Shown: positions 22,728 through 31,869, counted from the first letter of the stretch. The stretch: DNA of 32,358 nt from Clostridia bacterium (GCA_034926675.1 JAYFQW010000044.1:1-32358), one strand, 5' to 3'. The notes: generated by a model not told the origin, from the letters alone. A program made the numbers and translations.

Positions 22728-23250
22728 ACAGACTTGGGAGGCCAATAAGTCGATAATCCAGGAGCTATACGGCGTTTTGTAGGAACAAATCCACTTGGTA
22801 CAGGTATTATGCTGTGGCAAGCGATATCGGACACCCACACAGGTCATGTATTCGATTACATTTTACCGGCGTGTTCTGTCACTGTCAAGCCCCGATTTGA
22901 GCCTTGAGCCTTGAATCCCGAATTTTGAGTGAATTCCTGCGCGAGGCGTGACCGAATCCCGGACCGACAATGCCGACGGATCCAGCAGTGAGACGAGTTC
23001 AATGTCGATGGAACCGACGTTGAAACGGCGGCAGTGTCGATAGATTGGACATTGAGGCCCTGCGGGTGTGCGGCCCGGCAAGATGGACGATTGGGAGTTT
23101 GCTTGGGCCGGCATGTGGGGGAAAATGGAATGCACGAATCAGTGCTAGACGCGGTTTCCCAACTGACCCCGCCGAACGATGGAAGTTACGGGAACCGCGG
23201 TCACGGACAACGAATCGTCAATGTCAACGAATTGGACACTGACCCCACGG
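22728..23250. other. Non-coding stretch upstream of lacI
   Basis: About 520 bp without a supportable gene. Open frames here have no family resemblance. There are loose internal echoes: GTCGATGGAACC at about 23005 and, outside the stretch, TTTCATCGACATTGAG at about 23293, plus several ATTGGAC words (about 23044 and 23231). These suggest a decayed, rearranged sequence next to the broken kinase gene. The lacI-proximal part probably holds the operon promoter. Confidence 0.5.
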
Positions 23251-23493
23251 TCAAGGTCCAATTGAGTCGCATTGATCGCACGACAGTGCTGGTTTCATCG
23301 ACATTGAGAGTTGGCAGAACCAGAAGCAGACGGTTGCCGCCGATTTCGCCCGGAGGCGCACCGGGTGCGTGCCGTTTTCGAGGTCGAATCCTGTGCCTAT
23401 GAGGGTCTCACCCTTGGCAGGCCTGCGAGGCGCCCGGACCACCGGGCCCATCATGAAGCTCCCAACAACTGCTGCGCGTGGTTTCCTGTCCAT
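23251..23493 (-). pseudogene. Truncated ribokinase/PfkB-family kinase remnant
   Basis: The frame starts MDRKPRAAVVGSFMMGPVVRAPRRPAKGETLIGTGFDLENG, which is the first 40 or so residues of a ribokinase-type kinase and resembles the intact kinase at 14288-15256 (TIVGSFMTDLMSR, PGETVMGGPFQM). Where GGKGANQA should follow, the sequence turns to unrelated residues (THPVRLRAK) and soon stops. About 270 residues, including the catalytic Asp region, are missing. It begins 38 bases after the SIS isomerase gene, so the pair was probably once an isomerase-kinase operon. Confidence 0.75.
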
Positions 23494-23531
23494 TGCCGTT
23501 CGGTACTCCCTTCTCGATGCGAGAGGCAAGG

Positions 23532-24209
23532 TCATCTCTGCGAACGTGTGCCCCACTCTGCCAGCAGCTTCTTTCCCAAGCTTCCGCCTGGGTGGTATCT
23601 TGCGAAGTCTTCCGGACGAAACCCCTTGATTGTCATGAGTGCAACTGCAAGGGCATCTCCCATGGCGATAGCGGCAGTAGAGCTGTTTGTGGGGGCCAGG
23701 TTCAGTGGATCAGCCTCCCGCTCCACGGCGCACACAAGCCGCGCGTCGCTCGCCTGGGCGAGAGAAGATTCCGGGTTGCCCGTCATGGCAACGATCTTCG
23801 CGCCTATAATCCTGAGAGATGGGATCAGTCTGACGACTTCTTCAGTCTCGCCGCTGTTGCTTATGGCGATCACCAGATCATCCGCCGTCACCATCCCTAG
23901 GTCGCCATGGACTGCCTCAGCAGAATGCACAAAGAAGGCCGGGGTCCCTGTGCTGGACAGAGTCGCGGCGATCTTCCTGCCAACGAGGCCCGATTTTCCT
24001 ACCCCAGTCACGATCACGCGGCCACGGCACGAAAGCGCAAGTTCAACAGCACACCGGAAACCATCATCAAGCCCATGTGCGAGTTCGGCAAGGATGGCCG
24101 ACTCACTCATGAGCACGCGGCGTCCGATCTCGACGAGATCAGCCTTCTCCGAGCTACCCCACTCTGAGGCATCAGTCCCGGTCTGTGTTTGAAGATCCTC
24201 CTGCCCCAT
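23532..24209 (-). CDS. SIS-domain sugar-phosphate isomerase (KdsD/GutQ-like, no CBS domains)
   Basis: This protein of about 225 residues has a SIS fold: GRVIVTGVGKSGLVGRKIAATLSSTGTPAFFVHSAEAVHGDLGM, then DLVIAISNSGETEEVVRLIPSLR, then NLAPTNSSTAAIAMGDALAVALM and FARYHPGGSLGKKL. These blocks match arabinose-5-phosphate isomerases, which interconvert ribulose-5-P and arabinose-5-P. The usual C-terminal CBS pair is absent, as in short sugar-isomerase forms. The frame extends upstream to 24353, but GGAGGAGAGGGAT directly precedes the ATG at 24209 and the extension overlaps a pseudogene end, so I chose 24209. A broken kinase follows. It may be a stand-alone survivor of a lost pathway. Confidence 0.88.
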   Translation of the reverse strand: MGQEDLQTQTGTDASEWGSSEKADLVEIGRRVLMSESAILAELAHGLDDGFRCAVELALSCRGRVIVTGVGKSGLVGRKIAATLSSTGTPAFFVHSAEAVHGDLGMVTADDLVIAISNSGETEEVVRLIPSLRIIGAKIVAMTGNPESSLAQASDARLVCAVEREADPLNLAPTNSSTAAIAMGDALAVALMTIKGFRPEDFARYHPGGSLGKKLLAEWGTRSQR

Positions 24210-24345
24210 ATCCCTCTCCTCCATAACGCTTGCACGTGGCGTCCTCAATTCCGTGTGCGACAGCTTCCCTCTCCTACTTTCCTGCCCGCCGCCGACAGCC
24301 CATTCATGGCATTGAAGTACATGGCACATATCGCCAGTGGAAGTC

Positions 24346-24713
24346 CTAGCCACGCGCGTCGCCAGTGATATTGACTTGAGGCTCTCCAGTGATGATATGC
24401 CCTGTGATCCCGCCGCTCCCGACTATGTTGACTGAGGCCTTCTGTGCAAACACCGACCCACGGAACTTCGTGTCCCCTTCTACGGAGATCGCATCGGTTC
24501 CAGAGTAGTACATGTGCAACTGCTTCTCGGACCCGCTTTCGTTCACCTTTGAGCCGCCGAGAGGTTCCCGGGGTTATCCACAATGTATGATGCAAGGGCA
24601 TCAGCCCCGGACCTGGCGACGTAGTACGCCTTAGCATGGGCCTCATCTTCCCCCGCACTATCATTGGATACTTGGTTTTCTGCGCGCTTATAGGGAATCC
24701 TGCAGACAATCAT
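24346..24713 (-). pseudogene. Broken type IV pilus PilX-like gene
   Basis: Two fragments in different frames look like the ends of one pilus-assembly protein. 24543-24713 encodes EDEAHAKAYYVARSGADALASYIVDNPGNL, typical of the helix after the N-terminal membrane segment of PilX-like proteins, then a stop. 24346-24546 encodes LHMYYSGTDAISVEGDTKF followed by RGSVFAQKASVNIVGSGGI, the repetitive beta-structure common in the C-terminal half of such proteins. The membrane helix and a large middle part are missing, and the frames join at a GTGA. I read it as a deletion-and-frameshift relic. No other pilus gene is in the window. Confidence 0.65.
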
Positions 24714-24726
24714 CGCTGCATGTTCG

Positions 24727-24783
24727 CAGGCGCCGATTTCTCGCCTGGCTTAGCTGCCGTATTAGCTATCGGCAGACAAGCCA
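24727..24783 (-). ncRNA. Candidate structured leader: two adjacent hairpins upstream of the PilX relic
   Basis: On the minus strand a long hairpin (TGGCTT-gt-CTGCCG, 10-base loop, CGGCAG-ct-AAGCCA) is followed directly by CAGGCG, a 9-base loop and CGCCTG. Together they fill the region just before the PilX-like fragment. The loops are AT-rich and the stems perfect apart from a 2-base internal bulge. I could not match it to a known riboswitch; in particular, the conserved core of class I cyclic di-GMP riboswitches is not visible. On the plus strand the same sequence lies about 85 bases before the ROK gene and could belong to that leader instead. Confidence 0.35.
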
Positions 24784-24867
24784 AGCAGGAACAGCGATGA
24801 GAGTGGGGAATATCTCTTTGTTCAGCTTCTAAACATTGTGCTGAGAATCCTGAGGTGAGTCTGGAAG

Positions 24868-26244
24868 ATGGAACGAGCAGCGCACCCCCGTCGCCTTGCC
24901 AGCGGGGGAGCAAATGACACGCGGCTCCTCAAGAGTATCAATGTCCTGACTGTGCTTGATGTACTCCGGAACACACATGGGTTATCCCGGGCCGATATTG
25001 CGCGTGCGACTGGTTTGACACCTGCCACCGTGTCGAGCGTAGTCTCGATCTTGATCTCATCAGGGATAGCCCACGAGGTCGGCTACGGCGAATCGAGTGG
25101 CGGACGTCCCCCGGTCATACTGGAGTTCAACCCTCAAGCCTTCTACATCGCCGGGGTTGACCTCGGCGTCACCAAGGTGATCGCCGTCGTTGCTGACCTC
25201 GAAGGGACAGTGGTCTCCCGAACACGCCTGGAACTCGACGTTCAGGAGGGGCCGGCGGCCATCATCTCCAGGCTCATTGAGGCCACGCATGAAGCCATCG
25301 GCGCCGCAAGCACCGCATTCGGGGCGGAATCCGATGCTAGGCCAAGGATCGTCGGCATAGGGCTTTCCATGCCTGGCCTCATCGATGCTGAGCGCGGGAT
25401 ATCGCTGTTCGCTCCGAACATACCAGAATGGTCCGATATTCCCATCGTTGAGCTGTTCCACAAGGAGTTCTCCCTGCCATGCTGGGTTGAGAATGACGCG
25501 CGCGCCATGGCCCTGGGAGAGGCAATGTTCGGCGCGGGACGAGGCTATGAGGACATACTATGCGTGAACGTTGGCCGCGGCATCGGAGCTGGGATCATTG
25601 TGAATGGCGACATATACCGTGGCAGGCAGGGGAGCGCAGGTGAGCTCGGCCACATGACAGTCGATCCCAACGGGCCGATCTGCCCGTGCGGAAACCGGGG
25701 TTGCCTCGAGGTCATGGCGGCTGGTCCGGCCATAGCCGCGTCAGCTATCAGGGCAGTATCCACAGGCTCGAACACAAGGATACGTGAGATGGTCGGCGGG
25801 AGGATAGAGGCGATCACTGCCGAAGTCGTGTCGGAGGCCGCCAAGCAAGGAGATGCCCTGGCAGAAATGCTGGTGCGGGAAGCTGGTAGATACCTTGGAA
25901 TCGGGATTGCTAACGCCGTGAACTTGCTCAGCCCAGAACTCGTAGTGATTGGCGGGGGAGTCGCCAGAGCAGGGGATATCCTCTTCGACGAAGTGAGGAA
26001 GACAGTCCGGGAACGCGCGTTCACCACAATGGTGAACCTCCCGGAGATCGTGCCCTCAGCCCAGGGTGAAGACTCAAGCTCCATAGGCGCCGCGGCTCTG
26101 GTGTTCGAGGAGATGCTGGCTCTGGGCAAGATTGCAGACCTCGTCCGCGCTACTGGTGCAAGCTGCGGTGTGGACTCAGCAACCGAAACCGGCGCAAGCT
26201 GCGGCGCCGACTCAGCAACCGCAACCGGCGCAGATCAGGCGTGA
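24868..26244 (+). CDS. ROK-family transcriptional regulator (NagC/XylR type)
   Basis: The 458-residue protein has an N-terminal winged helix (about 20-75: LTVLDVLRNTHGLSRADIARATGLTPATVSSVVSILISSG), then a ROK domain: IAGVDLGVTKVIAVVADLEG, VENDARAMALGEAMFG, GELGHMTVDPNGPICPCGNRGCLEVMA with the zinc-site cysteines, and VVIGGGVARAGDIL. Such proteins repress sugar genes until the sugar binds. The tail (about 428-458) contains 12-residue repeats (ATGASCGVDSAT) that are not part of the family. GAGGTG lies about 10 bases before the ATG. It converges on a glycosidase-transporter operon and is its probable regulator. Confidence 0.93.
   Translation: MERAAHPRRLASGGANDTRLLKSINVLTVLDVLRNTHGLSRADIARATGLTPATVSSVVSILISSGIAHEVGYGESSGGRPPVILEFNPQAFYIAGVDLGVTKVIAVVADLEGTVVSRTRLELDVQEGPAAIISRLIEATHEAIGAASTAFGAESDARPRIVGIGLSMPGLIDAERGISLFAPNIPEWSDIPIVELFHKEFSLPCWVENDARAMALGEAMFGAGRGYEDILCVNVGRGIGAGIIVNGDIYRGRQGSAGELGHMTVDPNGPICPCGNRGCLEVMAAGPAIAASAIRAVSTGSNTRIREMVGGRIEAITAEVVSEAAKQGDALAEMLVREAGRYLGIGIANAVNLLSPELVVIGGGVARAGDILFDEVRKTVRERAFTTMVNLPEIVPSAQGEDSSSIGAAALVFEEMLALGKIADLVRATGASCGVDSATETGASCGADSATATGADQA
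26149..26240. repeat. 36-bp in-frame repeats at the ROK gene 3' end
   Basis: Two full units and one partial unit encode A/ETGASCG(V/A)DSAT, then ATGADQA. At DNA level, GGCGCAAGCTGCGG and GACTCAGCAACC recur with few changes. They add a low-complexity, cysteine-containing tail after the folded ROK domain. Confidence 0.85.
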
Positions 26245-26281
26245 GGTCAGGCAAGGGCCCACGACGAGCACATGCCTGACC
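26245..26281. terminator. Hairpin between convergent genes, possible bidirectional terminator
   Basis: GGTCAGGCA (26245-26253) pairs perfectly with TGCCTGACC (26273-26281) around a 19-base loop, starting right after the ROK stop codon and ending 17 bases from the end of the oppositely oriented glycosidase gene. The 9-bp stem is well placed, but there is no clear U-run on either side. Confidence 0.5.
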
Positions 26282-26298
26282 CTCGCGTTATTCATGGG

Positions 26299-29200
26299 TC
26301 ACCGTGTGAACACACGGATATGCCGTCGCCGCCACCCATCGTGGCCGTCGAACTCCACTGAGATGGCATGCTCGGCTGAATCGACGCGGCTGACCCGTGC
26401 GCCCACAACTCGTTCGATTCCACGGTCGCAGAGCACCGTCAGTTCCTCCGTGGCTCCCGCCAAGCCCTCCACCTCGATATCGACTTCACCGCGCCCCCCG
26501 CGGCTGACCTCAAGCACCCGGATGCTTCTTGAGCAATCGCCCGGATCGGGCCTGGGAACAGCGGGGACAACCCACAGATCCACGGAATACCGAAACTCAG
26601 CTACTGCACTGTCGATCAGCGGAAAGCGGCACGTCACGTGCGCCTCCTGGCCGTAGTCGCGCACATCGTAAGTAGTCTCGCGGCCATCAACCATTACACC
26701 TTTCACCGAATTCAGGCTTAGGATCCCCGGAGAAAGCTCAATATCAACGGCACGGCTCCGGTCTCCTTCACGCCTGAAAGCAAACAGAGCACCGGAGAGG
26801 GTCTGCTCTATCTCGATATCGACGATGCTATCGCCGAATGGTATACGCCTGATCGATAGCTTGCCCCAGTTGGGCGGCAGATGAGGGCAAACCTGGAGGC
26901 AGTTTCGCGGCACATCTCGCCTGATGCCAAGCAGGCCCTCAATCGCAGGATAAAGGACCATGGCCTCCGACCACGCCTGATGACGACATACCCCTGCAAA
27001 GCGGTACTCCTTGCCATGCAGAACCTCAGGAACACATCCCCTGGCTTCGTGCCTGTAGAGCAGGGTGTTGTTCATCAGGTGCACGAACCCCTGCAAAGGG
27101 CGGTGATACTCGTACTCTGCCCGCGCCACCCATCCAGTGAATAAAGGCCACACACTGCCCTGATGGTATCCTTCGGGATCGAAGTCCGCACTAGATTCCC
27201 CTATCAGCCTTACGCCCCAGTCTGCGCTGTATTCGTGGGTTCCGAGCGACGATAGCACCGGTAGAGCCTTCTCGGTGTCAATCAGGCCGAAACACATGGG
27301 AATGGAGGCGAGACAGGTCTTGCCAGAACAGTAGCTGCCATCCTCATTCTTCGCAAATGCGAACCACCTCGCTGCCGGGTCCCAGAACTCCGAATTCAGA
27401 GCAGTCCTCACCCGCTCGAAACTCGCGCGCCACTTCTCCGCAAGAGCCGCGTCACCCACTTCCCGTGCCAGCCTGCTTCCACACCGGAGCGCCTCCGCCC
27501 ACACGCCGGCCAGGTCGAAGGAGACGTATGTAGGCGATAGGGTTCCTCCCTCTATCCACCCGTGACCTACGCCCTTGTTCTCGATAAGTCCATCCTGATC
27601 GGTGTCGGTAGCGTAAAGAAAGTCCATGGCTCTCTTCACTCCATGCCAGTTGTCCCTGATGAACGAGACGTCTCCAGACGATCGGAGGTAGTGCTCCATC
27701 AGGACGACGAAGAGCGGAGTGCTGTCGGCCGCATCATAGTGGGCAACTCCCGAAGTGGTGATCTCATGGAATATCTTGCCGCTCGAGTGCTGATGGTCGA
27801 TGAGGAGCCTCAGATTCTCGCGCACCTTTTCGGTATCCCCGTACGCATCTACGGCAAGCGCCGTGTACTCTGAGTCACGACCGAAATACCAGGCGTACCC
27901 AGGACGGGCAATAGAGAACGCTGTCTCGCCAGTCGTACTGTACCCCGCGAGAAATCCGCTGCCAATGCCCGGAGTAGTGGCATAGAACTTGTCGACGCCG
28001 ACCTTCGCACACTGGTATCCTTCATTGAATGCCCCATCCGGACTGGATACGGAAGTCATTGTGTGCGCAAGGCAATCGTAGTAGCGTGCTGCTTGGCCCT
28101 GAAGATCACTTCCGTGCTCTATGAGAGCGTGAAGTACGCCCAGAACCTCCTCGCAGGAGCACTTGCCACCCGCAAACGCGCATAGTGCGGGTTCGCCCGG
28201 CTCAACGGTGCATGCTGCAGAGACTCTGAATCCATTCTCGTTCTCCCCATTGCCTCCAACGCCATCCTCAGTCGCCGCCGCAGCGCCCGCCCCAGCCATG
28301 CCGAACGCCATGGAGAACTCCCCGGTCCCATCTCTCACCAGGAGCACGTTTCGCCCATTGTTCATGCTCATGCAGAGCGAATTGAGGATGTGCAGTGGAT
28401 ACGGCCACATCACGCGGAGATCGGCCTCGAACTCAACTCGCACGCCCACGCTGACCGGGGTAGGCGAATCAACCGTAAAGCTCATGACAGCTCCCGGGGA
28501 ATCCGCAGCGGCGAAAATCGTCTGACGGACACAATGCCCCGCCACTGAGTGCTCTACGGTCACCGAATCGGGGTAGATGACGGTCCGCCGGGCGGTCTCA
28601 GTCACTGGATAGCTGCGACCCGACACCTCAAACACGACTGCGATCCGCTTCGCCAGTTGCACAGGGTGACCCCATATCTCGTCCACGCTGCCGTCGGTAT
28701 GCCCAAGAACTAGGCATCTTCTGCCGGCCAGATCAAAGAACTCGGCGGGGCCGCCGCTCAATGTGAAGCCAATGCCGCATCCAGTGGCAGCCAGCGCATC
28801 CGCTCGAGGAAGGCGAACATCTCCTAGGCCTCCATCGCCACAAGGGTCATCCGACCCGCAAGGTTTGATCCGGCGCACCGAAGCCGCCGGCCAGTATCTC
28901 GCCTCGCCATCGGTCGTCTGGCCCGCTACGTACGACAGAGCGTTCGCCGTGAACGACATCAGCTCCGGGTAGCGCGGTCCACCCTCTTCCGATAGGAATA
29001 GCAGCGATGAGATGGCAAGCACTCTTCCATTGCCACAGTGGTACTCCAGAATCTCCGGGACGTCGTGGGCTATGTGTATGAAGTTCTTTCGCACTGCCAC
29101 AACACTGCCCTGGTTTGGATAATGCCCAGTGTATCCGGCCCGATAGTATGCCTTGCCAGGTCCCGACTGCCAAGTGTAGGAGCAGGAATCCATTCCCCTG

Positions 29201-29598
29201 AAGAGAGGATGGCTTAAGGCGCACTGGAATCCTTTGCGACGGACGAAATCCCATTTCCAGCCGTACCTCTCTTCCTCATTCCAGGCGCCTGAATAGACTT
29301 CGTCGAATGGTCTAGATTCAATGCCCAGGAGTTGCACAAGCTCACACGCGAGAAGCGACAGGAGGAGTCCTCCACCTTCCTTCAGGTAGCCGCCAATGCT
29401 GTCCAGCACATCCGATTGGGCCCGCACCGACAGCTTCCGAGCTGCGTGCCACCATAGAGCCGAGAATCTACCCAGGTCCTCCCGGCCCAAGGCATCCATC
29501 GCCACCGGCACGAGAGTTGGGAATCTGCAGAGCGCAGACCTCACCTCATCCGACTCCTCGCTCACTATCAGGCCGATTCTCGCGTCCATCGAACCCAC
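26299..29598 (-). CDS. Large six-hairpin glycosidase, amylo-1,6-glucosidase-like, with N-terminal amidotransferase-like domain
   Basis: This 1099-residue protein has three visible parts. Residues about 1-230 resemble a class I glutamine-amidotransferase-like (ThuA-type) fold, with GGYLKEGGGLLLSLLACELVQLLG and YHCGNGRVLAISSLLF. About 280-540 is a beta-sandwich. About 590-930 is an alpha/alpha six-barrel, with RPGYAWYFGRDSEYTALAVDAYGD, HYDAADSTPLFVVLMEHYL, ENKGVGHGWIEGG and YHQGSVWPLFTGW. A beta-rich C-terminus follows. The barrel resembles glycogen-debranching-type and GH15-like glucosidases. No signal peptide is seen, so it should act in the cytoplasm on imported oligosaccharides. The GTG start at 29598 lies 3 bases after the previous stop, with GGGGGG upstream. 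The exact substrate is unknown. Confidence 0.85.
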   Translation of the reverse strand: MGSMDARIGLIVSEESDEVRSALCRFPTLVPVAMDALGREDLGRFSALWWHAARKLSVRAQSDVLDSIGGYLKEGGGLLLSLLACELVQLLGIESRPFDEVYSGAWNEEERYGWKWDFVRRKGFQCALSHPLFRGMDSCSYTWQSGPGKAYYRAGYTGHYPNQGSVVAVRKNFIHIAHDVPEILEYHCGNGRVLAISSLLFLSEEGGPRYPELMSFTANALSYVAGQTTDGEARYWPAASVRRIKPCGSDDPCGDGGLGDVRLPRADALAATGCGIGFTLSGGPAEFFDLAGRRCLVLGHTDGSVDEIWGHPVQLAKRIAVVFEVSGRSYPVTETARRTVIYPDSVTVEHSVAGHCVRQTIFAAADSPGAVMSFTVDSPTPVSVGVRVEFEADLRVMWPYPLHILNSLCMSMNNGRNVLLVRDGTGEFSMAFGMAGAGAAAATEDGVGGNGENENGFRVSAACTVEPGEPALCAFAGGKCSCEEVLGVLHALIEHGSDLQGQAARYYDCLAHTMTSVSSPDGAFNEGYQCAKVGVDKFYATTPGIGSGFLAGYSTTGETAFSIARPGYAWYFGRDSEYTALAVDAYGDTEKVRENLRLLIDHQHSSGKIFHEITTSGVAHYDAADSTPLFVVLMEHYLRSSGDVSFIRDNWHGVKRAMDFLYATDTDQDGLIENKGVGHGWIEGGTLSPTYVSFDLAGVWAEALRCGSRLAREVGDAALAEKWRASFERVRTALNSEFWDPAARWFAFAKNEDGSYCSGKTCLASIPMCFGLIDTEKALPVLSSLGTHEYSADWGVRLIGESSADFDPEGYHQGSVWPLFTGWVARAEYEYHRPLQGFVHLMNNTLLYRHEARGCVPEVLHGKEYRFAGVCRHQAWSEAMVLYPAIEGLLGIRRDVPRNCLQVCPHLPPNWGKLSIRRIPFGDSIVDIEIEQTLSGALFAFRREGDRSRAVDIELSPGILSLNSVKGVMVDGRETTYDVRDYGQEAHVTCRFPLIDSAVAEFRYSVDLWVVPAVPRPDPGDCSRSIRVLEVSRGGRGEVDIEVEGLAGATEELTVLCDRGIERVVGARVSRVDSAEHAISVEFDGHDGWRRRHIRVFTR

Positions 29599-29601
29599 GC
29601 C

Positions 29602-31869
29602 CTATATCCCCCCACCCGTAACAAGCACCGCAGGAAGGGCCTCCTCATTGAACGCACGTTCTTCTCCGTCCACTGAGACCATGTATTGATGCGCCAATGA
29701 AGAATCGTACCGCACTTCGATGCTGTGCCCGCGGTAATCGAGGTTCGTTAACTCAAACCGTTCGGCTCGGGGCGGAAGCGGAGCAAACCGCAAAGAGCCA
29801 TCAGACGCAGGCCTGAGCCCCACAATGTACTTGAGGATAAGGTCCACCACCCACGAGTGCTGATAGTCGTCGATTCCCCTGTATGAACACTCCTGCCCAG
29901 AGAATGGGTTGTAGTGCTCGAAGCAGTTCGGCCTTCTGTGATCACCGTCGTAGAACATCATTCTTATGAAGCGCTCTACGAACAATGCGGCTGCCCTCTG
30001 TAGCTCGACATCGCCGAATCTCTGTGCTGAGATTGCGAGCGCTTCGGCAATATGACTGTTAGTCATCGGCCATACCCGGCCGTTCCACGGACAGTTGTGT
30101 CTCTTGCCCTTCCAGTCAGCATACTCGCTCGACAAACAGTCCTTAAGGCTGAGCGACGGCGCGGGGAACGGAGTCCAGAACTCCTCCGGGTCAAGGAGGT
30201 TTCTCTTCAGTCCATGAAGGTGCTCTTCACTCACGATATCGGTGAAGTACGGATAGAAGCACGTCGCCGTCCTGACCTTTGTCCTCGCCAGGGTCCCGGG
30301 ATCCACGTCGTAGAACATCTCGTCCTCTGGATCCCACATCGTCTCCACAACAGCGTTCCTGATGCGGATACTCTCTCTCTCCCATTGCTCCGACTCGCTT
30401 GCGTTGCCCAGCATCAGCGCCATTTCGGACAAGGCCTTCTTGATGCTGTACACATAAACCGTCACGTCAACGCCCTTGAGCCGGAACTGCTGATCCATAC
30501 TTCCGCCATCTTTGTCCGCGTCCTGACACACAGCTGTGTACCTGCTCGAGTACTCCTGCCCCGTCTCATAGTGGTTGACAATGTCGTACAGGCCGGTGTT
30601 CTCACGGTCTCTATCCTTGTCCAGATAACGCACGTACCGGCTCAGGATCGAGTAGCTCTGCGCGATGAACTCCATATCGGGGTGGAGTTCGTCAACCCCC
30701 ATAGCTGCGGTTCCCCAATCCGCATGGTAAAAGAACGTGGTTGGCGACATCTTCACCGGGAACAGGTGCCCCCGGAAGCAGCCTTCATCGTTCTGATGCT
30801 CTCCGAAATTAAGCAGGCATCCGTGAGCTATCGATGGATCCCGCATCCAGCGAGTCTCGCGCATGTGGCACTGAGCGCTGTAGCTAATGGGCATGTGGAA
30901 GTAGTCAATCCCCTCACACACCGCCGGGAATTCGTAGTTAGGCCGACCTCCCTTGATGGTCATCAGCCTCAGCCCGTACCAACGGTACCAGTAGTAGTTC
31001 TGTATGTACGGATCGGAAATGGAGAGGTGCGGAAGCGCGTCAAAGTACCGCCTCCAATTCACCTCGCTTACTGTGATCGGATCTGAAGCGCTGTTCAGGC
31101 TGGCAAGAAGGGCTTCGTGAGCCTCAGCAACGCTTGGGCATACTGCCGCAGCAACGCATATGGAAGCCTCTCCTCCTGCCCGCACATGCACAGGGGTGTG
31201 GATGCCCATGTAGAGCAACCCTTCATCGCCCGCGCCGTTCGGCCTGGTCCCGTCGGAGAGGTCACCGGCCCTTCGCATTCTCTCGTAGAACGGCGTAAGG
31301 CGCCACTCGGGCAGATTCGCCGTACGCTGGCTCCAAACGCTGGCCCTCGACTGGATCTCCTTGTTGATGCCAAGGCAAACACCAGCTTGGAACTGGCTTG
31401 CTCCTTTCCTCCCCGTCCTCGCAGTCAGCGTAAAGGATAGTCCATTCTCAATTGGCGTCGCCTCTGTGACCGCTCTGCCGATATCGTGGTCCACTTCCTG
31501 AGCAGTCCAAGCAACCAGACTCAACGAGCGGTCCCTGTCGCCGGAATTGACAACCCTGATTCGGCAGGCCAACACGCCATTTTCCAGTACGGCCTTCTCC
31601 TCCACTACATCAAGCCCGTCAGCAGTGAATAGCTGCGTAAGAACGGCTGGGTTCCACCTTCTCGACGTGGCGTGAAGCCCGATCTCTCGGGACTCCTCAT
31701 CAAGAAACGCGTAGGTGAACACGGGTTCGATTGAGCAGTTGTAGAGGCTAGCCTTATCCCAGAAACCAGGCTTGTCGAGGTAAAGCGGAAACGGAGGAGC
31801 CCAGATAAGCTCACTCCCTCCGCCAAGATACCACTTGTCGGTTCGCTCTAGGTCCTTCAAAACGTCCAT
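29602..31869 (-). CDS. Six-hairpin glycoside hydrolase (GH63/trehalase/MGH-like clan)
   Basis: The 755-residue protein begins with a beta-sandwich-like region (about 1-260) and continues with an alpha/alpha-barrel: YYWYRWYGLRLMTIKGG, EGIDYFHMPISYSAQCHMRETRWMRDP, GSMDQQFRLKGVDVTVYVYSIKKAL, PWNGRVWPMTNSHIAEAL and YSYRGIDDYQHSWVVDLI-like segments. This pattern is seen in GH63, trehalase-like and mannosylglycerate-hydrolase-like enzymes. No signal peptide is present. GGGGGT precedes the ATG. It follows a sugar permease by 20 bp and precedes the larger glycosidase by 3 bp, forming one operon for uptake and cleavage of an oligosaccharide. Family-level certainty is good; the substrate is not known. 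Confidence 0.82.
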   Translation of the reverse strand: MDVLKDLERTDKWYLGGGSELIWAPPFPLYLDKPGFWDKASLYNCSIEPVFTYAFLDEESREIGLHATSRRWNPAVLTQLFTADGLDVVEEKAVLENGVLACRIRVVNSGDRDRSLSLVAWTAQEVDHDIGRAVTEATPIENGLSFTLTARTGRKGASQFQAGVCLGINKEIQSRASVWSQRTANLPEWRLTPFYERMRRAGDLSDGTRPNGAGDEGLLYMGIHTPVHVRAGGEASICVAAAVCPSVAEAHEALLASLNSASDPITVSEVNWRRYFDALPHLSISDPYIQNYYWYRWYGLRLMTIKGGRPNYEFPAVCEGIDYFHMPISYSAQCHMRETRWMRDPSIAHGCLLNFGEHQNDEGCFRGHLFPVKMSPTTFFYHADWGTAAMGVDELHPDMEFIAQSYSILSRYVRYLDKDRDRENTGLYDIVNHYETGQEYSSRYTAVCQDADKDGGSMDQQFRLKGVDVTVYVYSIKKALSEMALMLGNASESEQWERESIRIRNAVVETMWDPEDEMFYDVDPGTLARTKVRTATCFYPYFTDIVSEEHLHGLKRNLLDPEEFWTPFPAPSLSLKDCLSSEYADWKGKRHNCPWNGRVWPMTNSHIAEALAISAQRFGDVELQRAAALFVERFIRMMFYDGDHRRPNCFEHYNPFSGQECSYRGIDDYQHSWVVDLILKYIVGLRPASDGSLRFAPLPPRAERFELTNLDYRGHSIEVRYDSSLAHQYMVSVDGEERAFNEEALPAVLVTGGGI

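Noticed and set aside
22698-22847. Upstream extension of the LacI protein
   Set aside because: The 50 extra residues precede the canonical MNLKDIA start and would make the operator and ribosome site coding.
22863-23135. Minus-strand open frame of 90 codons upstream of lacI
   Set aside because: No domain, no ribosome site and unusual composition. It sits in a degenerate intergenic region.
24746-24783. Class I cyclic di-GMP riboswitch upstream of the pilus relic
   Set aside because: Considered because pilus genes are common targets, but the conserved core sequence and tetraloop-receptor elements are not visible.
30052-31086. Plus-strand open frame of 344 codons
   Set aside because: It is antisense to the conserved barrel region of the 755-residue glycosidase. 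The composition looks like reverse-frame translation and no ribosome site or domain is seen.
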